23,373 nt of DNA, taken from positions 1-23,373 of IMG/VR virus record IMGVR_UViG_3300042860_000035. One strand, 5' to 3'. Of this stretch, positions 13,822 to 23,373 are shown piece by piece. Made by a program: the position numbers and the translations under genes. The first letter of the stretch is position 1. Each line of letters opens with the position of its first letter. Source of the stretch: a virus. Below the pieces are notes generated by a model. It had not been told where the DNA came from and did no database searches. It worked only from the letters and a program-made list of their open reading frames with translations.

Positions 13822-15020
13822 CCTCCTACGTCAATGTATTCACTGGGGACGTCATTCAACCCACGGACGTCAGCTATAAGTCATTCTCGATCTCGGCTAA
13901 CCTGACGCTGGCTTGGCCACTTGATGGCAACGCCCTTGGCAACTATGCCGCCAGGATCATGCAGATCACGGCAACGACGGGAAGCCTTTCCGTTTACATG
14001 CCGCCTGCTAATGAGACTTCGGTTGGCACTGATTCTCTTATCCGCAACGTCGGTTCAAACACCTTCACGATGCGCGACAACGCAGGCAATACGATTGTCT
14101 CGGTCGCAGCAGGTGAGGCTAAGTACATCTATGTGACCGACAACTCGACGGTTGCGGGAACCTGGGGCGTCATTGCTTTCGGTACAGGCTCAAGCTCTGC
14201 CGATGCCGCAACGCTTGCAGGCTATGGCCTTAAAGCCATAACCACGACGCTCAATCAATCGCACCCAGTCACGACGACATCCTCTGGATTTACGGCCGAC
14301 TCAACCTACCGCGCCAAAACACTAATTTGGACGGGTGGCGTCGGAACCATTGCACTCACCGCAGCCGCAACCCTGGGTGACGACTGGTTCTTCATGGTTC
14401 GTAATAACGGCACGGGCCTTTTAACCATTGATCCAAACGCTTCGGAACTGATCAACGGCGACTCGAATCTTGCCTTGCAGATTGGTGACTCGGCCTTCAT
14501 TGTCTGCTCGGGCAGTGCTTTCTATACCGTAGGCCTGGGGCAGGCAACGACCTTTGCTTATTCGCAGCTTGTGCTGCCGGTAACCTCGGGAACCTACACG
14601 CTAACCCCGGCCCAGGCGCAAAACACAATCATCAAGGTGACGGGTGCTTTGACTGGCGCTGTCACAGTCCAGTTTCCCGCGGCGGTTCAGGTCTACTTTG
14701 CCCTTAATCAAACGACGGGTGCTTATAACGTCACCTTCGAGACAGGGGTCGTAGGGGGTCTTACAGCCACGCTACAGCCCAATCAGCAGGCTACCTTGGT
14801 ATGCGACTCGGTTAACGTCCTGAACGCCACCACGGTGATTACAGGGGCCTTGGCGGTGTCATTGATTGATGGATCGGCCGCGGCACCGTCGCTAAACTTT
14901 GCGCTTGAGACCAATACCGGTATGTATCGACCCTCGGGTGGATCGAAGATCGGGTGGTCCGTTGGCGGAAATACCAAGATGCTTCTCACCACTGAAGGGC
15001 TTGCCGGAGGGTCGTTCTAA
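13818..15020 (+). CDS. Fibre-like or tail structural protein (400 aa)
   Basis: The N-terminal part (MTSYVNVFTGDVIQPTDVSY, followed by a Leu-Ala-Trp-Pro-Leu strand) is a well known opening of a phage virion protein family in short-tailed aquatic phages. The body is beta-rich: residues 30-120 include a MPPANETSVGTDSLIRNVG segment, and 140-345 contain a second beta domain with a TLAGYGLKAITTTLNQ joint. The last 49 residues are a fibre-shaft module (GSAAAPSLNF, then ETNTGMYRPSGG) that recurs in the fibre at 7246. It may be a tail spike, fibre or nozzle accessory. The C-terminus (GGSF) overlaps a GGAGGG ribosome site for the nozzle gene. Confidence 0.7.
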   Translation: MTSYVNVFTGDVIQPTDVSYKSFSISANLTLAWPLDGNALGNYAARIMQITATTGSLSVYMPPANETSVGTDSLIRNVGSNTFTMRDNAGNTIVSVAAGEAKYIYVTDNSTVAGTWGVIAFGTGSSSADAATLAGYGLKAITTTLNQSHPVTTTSSGFTADSTYRAKTLIWTGGVGTIALTAAATLGDDWFFMVRNNGTGLLTIDPNASELINGDSNLALQIGDSAFIVCSGSAFYTVGLGQATTFAYSQLVLPVTSGTYTLTPAQAQNTIIKVTGALTGAVTVQFPAAVQVYFALNQTTGAYNVTFETGVVGGLTATLQPNQQATLVCDSVNVLNATTVITGALAVSLIDGSAAAPSLNFALETNTGMYRPSGGSKIGWSVGGNTKMLLTTEGLAGGSF

Positions 15021-17107
15021 TGACTGAGAAGGTCATCACGATCAATACGCAGCCTGGAATACGCCGGGACGGTACCGTTTTGGACGGGGACCAATACTCT
15101 GATGGCTTATGGGTACGCTTTCAGCGTGGACGGCCAAGAAAAGTCCTTGGCGTTAAGCGGATCTCCAATCAGATCTATGGCCCGACTCGAGGGATGTTCG
15201 TTGATTCCAGCAACGGTATTAACAACATCTTCACGTCCTACGCTTCAGGCATTCAGGTTATCGGCGTTGATAACAACGGCGTTGGCGCAGGTGTCTCTGA
15301 TTTCACTTTTACGGGGCCAATTGCGACTTTTGGGACTCTAGTCCCAGGGTCTGGCTACACAAACGGCACCTATAACGGCGTGGCCATGACCGGAGGCACT
15401 GGAACCGGCCTTTATTGCAACATCACGATCGCTGGCGGGTCCGTAACGTCAGTCGTTATTACCGACACCGGCCCGATTTTGACGCTCGGAACCATTACGG
15501 GCGGGTCTGCATACACAAACGGCACTTATACCGACGTTCCCCTTACTGGCGGCCTTGGTTCGGGCGCTATTGCGACGGTAACGGTTGCTGCCGGGGCTGT
15601 TACAACCGTTTCGCTTACCGATCTTGGCGCTGGGTATACCCCTGGCGACGTGCTTTCAGCTACCACGGCCAATCTTGGTGGCACTGGCTCAGGCTTTTCG
15701 GTGCCCGTGGCCACGATTACCTCGGCTTATGTGCAGTCTGGCGTCGGTTATACGGTCGGAGATACGCTTTCTGCCGACGCTACGAGCCTCGGCGGGACCG
15801 TAACGACCGCTTTTAGCATCCCGGTAGCCACTATTAGCTCGGTTTTCACTGCAAGCGCCAATAATGTTTATCAATTTGACTCTTCTTACGACGCGCAAGG
15901 TGGCGTAAATCAGCTTTTGGTCCACCCAGGGCAGAATCTGGCGCAGGTCGACTCGACAACCAACACGCCAGTGCTTTATGGCGCGATTACCGGGACGACA
16001 TTGACCGAGCTTCGTGACGTCAGCGGTCCTGATCCAACGGGTGACATCGTCTCGGTCTCTGGCGGTGTTGTCGCTCTTCATCCGTACATCTTCGTTTACG
16101 GTAACTCGGGTTTGATCAAGAACAATTCCAAGGGTAATCCCCTGGACTGGAACTCAGCCGATGCCAACGAGGTCAACGTCGCTACAGGCAAGATCGTCAA
16201 AGGCCTTCCGGTGCGAGGCGGTACGAACGCGCCCTCGGGTTTATTCTGGTCGCTTGATTCGCTGATTCGCGTCTCTTACATCGGCGCTCCTGATTACTGG
16301 CGCTACGACATCATTACCTCGCAATCTTCAATTCTCTCGTCTTCGGGCGTTATCGAGTACGACGGGATCTATTACTGGTGCGGGGTTGACCGCTTCCTGA
16401 TGTACAACGGCGTGGTTCAAGAGATCCCGAACCCGATGAACCAAAACTGGTTCTTCGACAATTTGAACTATACCCAGCGGCAAAAGGTCTGGGCCTGGAA
16501 GGTGCCTCGCTATGGCGAGATCTGGTGGTTCTACCCTCGAGGGTCGGCCACCGAGTGTACCGACGCGATTATTTACAACGTCCGCGAAAAGACGTGGTAC
16601 GACGCTGGCCAAAGCATTCATGCTCAGCGCTCATCGGGTTACTTCTCCCAGGTTTTCAAGTATCCAGTCGCTGGAGGTACTCAAGACATCGGCGGCGGGT
16701 TTACCAAGCTCTGGCAGCACGAAGTCGGGGTGGATGTTGTCGACGGTGCTTCAACCTCTGCCATCGATTCGTATTTCACGACGCACGACCTGTCCTGGGT
16801 GACTGGTAACCCAGCGCAGGAGGTTCCGATCGGGGACAATTTCTGGTCTCGCCTGGAGCGCGTGGAGCCTGATTTCCTGCAAGACCAAGAGATGACCATG
16901 TACATCATTGGACGTCCTTACGCGCAGGCAGCCGACGTTACAAGCGGACCTTATACGTTTGATGCAAGCACGACCAAGATCGACTTAAAAGAACAGCGCC
17001 GGGAACTGAGGCTCAAGTTCGAGTCCAACATCATCGGCGGGGACTATCAAATGGGTCGCATTCTCTTGTCGCTCGATATGGGCGATGTCAGGGGTTACAC
17101 GCCATGA
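15020..17107 (+). CDS. Tail nozzle/tail-tubular-B-like protein (gp10-like) with inserted repeats (695 aa)
   Basis: The N-terminal block (TVLDGDQYSDGLWVRFQRGR, then PRKVLGV) and residues 290-695 match the conserved nozzle/hub protein of short-tailed phages. Recognisable pieces are LHPYIFVYGNSGLIKN, GLFWSLDSLIRVSYIG, VIEYDGIYYWCGVDRFL, NWFFDNLNYTQRQKVWAWKV, GEIWWFYPRG and YNVREKTWYDAGQ. Such proteins build a beta-propeller-like tail tube end below the adaptor. Residues of about 98-275 are an insertion of four GSGYTNGTY/GAGYTPGDVL-type repeats. The start overlaps the previous stop (TAATG). The nozzle identity is inferred from sequence style and context; I could not run a structural comparison. 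Confidence 0.75.
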   Translation: MTEKVITINTQPGIRRDGTVLDGDQYSDGLWVRFQRGRPRKVLGVKRISNQIYGPTRGMFVDSSNGINNIFTSYASGIQVIGVDNNGVGAGVSDFTFTGPIATFGTLVPGSGYTNGTYNGVAMTGGTGTGLYCNITIAGGSVTSVVITDTGPILTLGTITGGSAYTNGTYTDVPLTGGLGSGAIATVTVAAGAVTTVSLTDLGAGYTPGDVLSATTANLGGTGSGFSVPVATITSAYVQSGVGYTVGDTLSADATSLGGTVTTAFSIPVATISSVFTASANNVYQFDSSYDAQGGVNQLLVHPGQNLAQVDSTTNTPVLYGAITGTTLTELRDVSGPDPTGDIVSVSGGVVALHPYIFVYGNSGLIKNNSKGNPLDWNSADANEVNVATGKIVKGLPVRGGTNAPSGLFWSLDSLIRVSYIGAPDYWRYDIITSQSSILSSSGVIEYDGIYYWCGVDRFLMYNGVVQEIPNPMNQNWFFDNLNYTQRQKVWAWKVPRYGEIWWFYPRGSATECTDAIIYNVREKTWYDAGQSIHAQRSSGYFSQVFKYPVAGGTQDIGGGFTKLWQHEVGVDVVDGASTSAIDSYFTTHDLSWVTGNPAQEVPIGDNFWSRLERVEPDFLQDQEMTMYIIGRPYAQAADVTSGPYTFDASTTKIDLKEQRRELRLKFESNIIGGDYQMGRILLSLDMGDVRGYTP
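15347..15840 (+). repeat. Four GSGYT-type repeats inserted in the nozzle protein
   Basis: Units begin at residues 110, 162, 203 and 241 (bases 15347, 15503, 15626 and 15740). The first two read GS[GA]YTNGTY, then a Leu/Met-Thr-Gly-Gly turn. The latter two read G[AV]GYT[PV]GD[VT]LSA, then a Leu-Gly-Gly turn. Between them are strands of the SVTSVVITDTG or AVTTVSLTDLG kind. I recall such repeats in many phage structural proteins. Confidence 0.8.
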
Positions 17108-17334
17108 CGCAGATCTACGACCCCCGGAACATGGAATGGTCCTACTGGAACGCGCTCATCGCGGAAAAGTACGAGGCCCAGCAGCTTATGTGGCCGGTGC
17201 CCGAAGAGAACTGGAAGGACTTTGCGCTTTCAATTTGTTCGATCGCTTTGTTCTCGAACTATGGTGTACCGACCCCGCACGGGTTCGACCGATGGCAAGA
17301 TTGGGCCTTCGCTTTCAATAACGCGGTGAACTAA
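17104..17334 (+). CDS. Small conserved phage protein (76 aa)
   Basis: The protein is acidic and rich in aromatic residues (seven Trp). It begins with MTQIYDPRNMEWSYWNALIA, then has a WPVPEENWKDFALSICSI segment and ends with GFDRWQDWAFAFNNAVN. It is coupled to the nozzle gene by an ATGA overlap and directly adjoins the large protein that follows. I recall similar small proteins in this position in related phages, without a known function. The tight coupling suggests an assembly factor or small tail component. Confidence 0.65.
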   Translation: MTQIYDPRNMEWSYWNALIAEKYEAQQLMWPVPEENWKDFALSICSIALFSNYGVPTPHGFDRWQDWAFAFNNAVN

Positions 17335-20946
<3,612 letters not shown>

Positions 20947-20948
20947 TC

Positions 20949-21923
20949 ATGCCATTCGATTGGACCCAAGGCTCAGCGCCACCGCCCGTCAATATCAAAC
21001 AAGCCCAGTCGACTACGGCGCCTGGGTTCTATACCGACTACCTCAAGAAGCTTGGCAGTGCTGGCGAGGGCTTCCTTGGCACTGAGGCCCCTCAATACGC
21101 TGGGCAACAAGAACTGCAAACCACGGCCTTTGACGAGGCCAAGAATCGCATGTTTGGTGGCCAGGGATACTTGGACGCCGCCTCGAGGTTTGGTCAGGCC
21201 GGTGGTGCTACAACCGCTCAGCAATTGCAGGGCTATGACTACACCGATCCTGTAACTGGCGAGACGACCACGATGGGCGGGGGTTATATGAACCCCTACA
21301 TCAAGGACGTTGTCTCGGAGATCAACCGACTAGGTCAGCGTCAAATGAAAGAGGCTCTGCCCGGAATGGGTGGCCTTGGCGTTGGGACCGGTGGATTTGG
21401 TGGCAAGCGCGGTCTTCAGCAGGAAGGTATTGCTAAGCGTCAGGCTCTTGCGGATATTCTTGGTGCTCAGTCCGGTGCCTTATCCCAGGGCTATGACATG
21501 GCGTCCAAGCTTGCGGCGGGTGATCTTGGTCGGTATATGCAAGGCGCTCAAACCATGGGTGCCCTTGGCCAGCTTCAGTCCGGCATGAACATCGCAGAAT
21601 TGCAGAATCTGGCCTCATTAGGGGCCCAGCAGCAAGCGATCGCCCAAGGCGAAGAGAACTTCCCCTTGCAGACCGCGCAGGCCGTCTCAGGCCTTATGAG
21701 GGGCTACACGATGCCCACTGACACCTCGTCGACCTATGAAGGTCCGCTTGCCGGTCTTCAGTACAGCCCGTCGGGATTGCAGCAGGTCAGTACGCTTGCA
21801 GGTTTGTTTGCACCAACAGGCACTGGCGGCACGGGCGCATCGGCGATCGAAGGAATTATAAAGGCCGGGACTAGCGCAGTAGACGCTATTGGTAGATTGT
21901 TTGGTAATAAACCCGGTGGCTGA
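20949..21923 (+). CDS. Virion protein of unknown role, Gln/Gly/Ala-rich (324 aa)
   Basis: The N-terminus (MPFDWTQGSAPPPVNIKQAQ) is extended. The rest is mainly helical, with many Gln, Ala, Gly and Met residues, as in internal core or tail-linked proteins of short-tailed phages. Helical landmarks are YIKDVVSEINRLGQRQMKEA, a GGLGVGTGGFGGKRGLQQEG glycine hinge at the centre, and NIAELQNLASLGAQQQAIAQ. The C-terminus includes a short helix (AIEGIIKAGTSAVDAIGRLF) with weak membrane character. I recall relatives in uncultured phage contigs as structural proteins. It may correspond to the smaller ejection protein (T7 gp14-like), which is inference. Confidence 0.65.
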   Translation: MPFDWTQGSAPPPVNIKQAQSTTAPGFYTDYLKKLGSAGEGFLGTEAPQYAGQQELQTTAFDEAKNRMFGGQGYLDAASRFGQAGGATTAQQLQGYDYTDPVTGETTTMGGGYMNPYIKDVVSEINRLGQRQMKEALPGMGGLGVGTGGFGGKRGLQQEGIAKRQALADILGAQSGALSQGYDMASKLAAGDLGRYMQGAQTMGALGQLQSGMNIAELQNLASLGAQQQAIAQGEENFPLQTAQAVSGLMRGYTMPTDTSSTYEGPLAGLQYSPSGLQQVSTLAGLFAPTGTGGTGASAIEGIIKAGTSAVDAIGRLFGNKPGG

Positions 21924-21941
21924 TCTTAATCGGAGATAACG

Positions 21942-23373
21942 ATGGCTCTCGAAATGTTTCAGGGCGAGGATGCTGAAGAAACCGGCATGCTTGGCGGTGG
22001 CATTGACCCCAAGAATTTTCAGCTTCCGGTTAATCGGCAACCCGCTCCAGGCGGTTTAAGCCAAGCAAACCCCTTTGCTGATCTAACAAAGGCACGGCAG
22101 GACGCCTTAAAAGCCACGCAAGACATGATTAACGCTCTCGAGCGTCGAGTCAGTGGCGAGGGCTACGATATATCCCGCCTGCTCTTCGCTTTTGGCCAGC
22201 CAACTGCGACCGGATCGTTTGGCAGTGCTCTTGCAAACTTAGGCGCGGAAGCTTCAAGGCAGCGCAGTGAGCAGGAGAAGATGATCCCGAGCATGATGAA
22301 GATGCGCGTTGATCTTGCTAACAGCCGTCTAAACCAGCAAGAAGGATTGGCGCTCAACGCCCTAAGGTCTGGACGTCTTCCTGGGGCTAATATTCAAGCT
22401 GCACCAGGGTCGGGGGCCGCCAGCGAGGCTGCCGTCGCGCAAGAAGGTCAAGGCGTTCCTCAGGGCGCTGCTCAAGGCACCCCTCAAGGCGCCCCGTCAA
22501 ATCGTCTTAGCGGTTTCTTCGGCTTGCCTATCGACCAAGCTATAGAAGTAGCTAATTCCTTTTTGTCTCCTGAAAAGGCCAAGGAGGCCATAAACGAGTG
22601 GCTTGCGGTTAACAAGTTCCAGCGCGAAAGCGATCGGGTCGTTGGTAACGCTATTTACACTCAGGGCGGCAATTGGATACAGAATCCCGCAACATTGGCT
22701 GAGGTCAAAGAGTTCCCGATTAGCATCGGAAACTTTAGCGGCAATGTTTCAATGACGACAGGCGATTTCATGAAGTATCGAGGTCTTCTGGACGCTAATG
22801 GACCAGTCGAGGCCGCCAAGTTCCTTACGCGCTTGATCCCAGGCCTTGGCGAGAGGATAGGGGCTATTGCGCCACCAAGACCGCTCGATTCGACAACTGT
22901 AGCGCCTGCTCAGCAGCCTGCTATGCAACCAGCTTCAGAGGCGCCTTCGCAAGCGGCTGCGGGACCAAGGTTTGAGACTGCGGGAGAAAGGGAGCAGCGC
23001 CAAAAGGCAGAGTCCAAGCAGACCGAAGAGAATATCTCGATGCTGACCGGCGAGGTTAAGGAAGCCCGTGCGCCGATTCTTACTCGTTACGACAAGGCCG
23101 ACTCCCTCCAGCAAGAAGCCAAGCAAATGATGCAATTGGCCTCGGCATACCCCTATGCGGTTGGGATCTTCAACAAGCCTGGAGGTCAGTACGCCCTTGC
23201 GCAATTCATTAAGGAGGGCATCCGTGTTGGTGGCACGAACGTCACTATCGGAGGCTTTGAGGACGGCATGAGGCGGTTGGTACGAGCCAATCCTGAAATG
23301 GTCGCCAGGGTCGCGAAAGAGCGCGGAATTTCGAACGATGAAGCTCAAAGGTACTTGCAGCAGCAAGGCTTGG
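21942..23373 (+). CDS. Large virion-associated protein, 3' end cut by window (first 477 aa)
   Basis: The ATG at 21942 follows GGAG at 21932-21935, and the frame stays open to the last base. The visible 477 residues start MALEMFQGEDAEETGMLGGG. A helical region contains ARQDALKATQDMINALERRV and a DISRLLFAFGQPTATGSFGS segment. Residues of about 150-185 are rich in Gln, Gly and Ala (QGVPQGAAQGTPQGAPS). A beta-like part has GNAIYTQGGNWIQNPATLAE, and a Pro/Ala/Gln spacer lies near residue 315-345. The end is again helical, with SAYPYAVGIFNKPGGQYALA and LVRANPEMVARVAKE. The layout is like the preceding presumed ejection proteins. No lysozyme or transglycosylase motif is visible in the part seen. Confidence 0.75.
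   Translation, partial: MALEMFQGEDAEETGMLGGGIDPKNFQLPVNRQPAPGGLSQANPFADLTKARQDALKATQDMINALERRVSGEGYDISRLLFAFGQPTATGSFGSALANLGAEASRQRSEQEKMIPSMMKMRVDLANSRLNQQEGLALNALRSGRLPGANIQAAPGSGAASEAAVAQEGQGVPQGAAQGTPQGAPSNRLSGFFGLPIDQAIEVANSFLSPEKAKEAINEWLAVNKFQRESDRVVGNAIYTQGGNWIQNPATLAEVKEFPISIGNFSGNVSMTTGDFMKYRGLLDANGPVEAAKFLTRLIPGLGERIGAIAPPRPLDSTTVAPAQQPAMQPASEAPSQAAAGPRFETAGEREQRQKAESKQTEENISMLTGEVKEARAPILTRYDKADSLQQEAKQMMQLASAYPYAVGIFNKPGGQYALAQFIKEGIRVGGTNVTIGGFEDGMRRLVRANPEMVARVAKERGISNDEAQRYLQQQGL

Noticed and set aside
17275-17300. T-loop-like GGTTCGA sequence suggesting a tRNA
   Set aside because: No acceptor stem, anticodon arm or CCA pairing could be placed around it and it lies within the coding sequence of the 76-residue protein. 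A similar GGTTCAAAT at 9634 was rejected for the same reason.
22935-23366. Minus-strand frame of 143 residues near the right edge
   Set aside because: It lies wholly inside the 3'-truncated + strand gene starting at 21942, which has a good ribosome site and plausible protein composition; the minus product resembles no phage protein I know.

Overview
The window is a single, densely packed virion-structure and lysis module of a tailed double-stranded DNA phage. Every supported gene is on the + strand. Neighbours mostly overlap (ATGA, TAATG, TGATG) or sit less than 20 bases apart, so the whole block reads as one transcription unit. The longest gap, at 8089-8130, is about 40 bases, so no stretch over 300 bases lacks a gene. 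I see no integrase, transposase, replication gene, tRNA or CRISPR array.

The proteins point to a short-tailed (podovirus-like) phage. There is a P22 gp4-like connector, a T7 gp11/adaptor-like protein, a large nozzle protein of the gp10/tail-tubular-B type and very large presumed ejection proteins, but no sheath, tail tube or tail-assembly frameshift. Many of the small proteins resemble, from memory, families common in uncultured aquatic phage genomes. The host cannot be named from this window. Shine-Dalgarno sites (AGGAG type) indicate a bacterial host, and a lysozyme with several small membrane proteins would suit a Gram-negative one.

Layout. 1-2613: the end of an unknown gene, a C1q-like protein, a DUF6321-like basic protein, the gp4-like connector carrying an inserted discoidin-like domain, and a small Cys4 protein. 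2615-10227: a 7.6 kb adhesin array with an 804-aa repetitive fibre, a short fibre protein, a 571-aa fibre with YadA-like head repeats and a self-cleaving S74 chaperone, two shaft-motif fibres, a small conserved structural protein and a glycine-rich adhesin. 10236-11045: three small conserved proteins. 11046-12794: a lysis cassette of four small membrane proteins followed by a GH24 lysozyme. 12791-17334: a DUF5872-like basic protein, the adaptor, a 400-aa fibre-like protein, the nozzle and a small protein. 17335-23373: three large proteins presumed to be internal or ejected, the first with a 183-residue Gly-Thr/Gly-Ser tract and the last cut by the window end.

Working together: connector, adaptor and nozzle would build the tail on the portal; the adhesin array would recognise the host; the large late proteins may be ejected to carry DNA across the envelope; and the lysis cassette ends infection. 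I find no clearly new defence or mobile system. The most unusual items are the Gly-Thr tract, the length and variety of the adhesin array, domain insertions into two core tail proteins, and the run of membrane proteins before the lysozyme.
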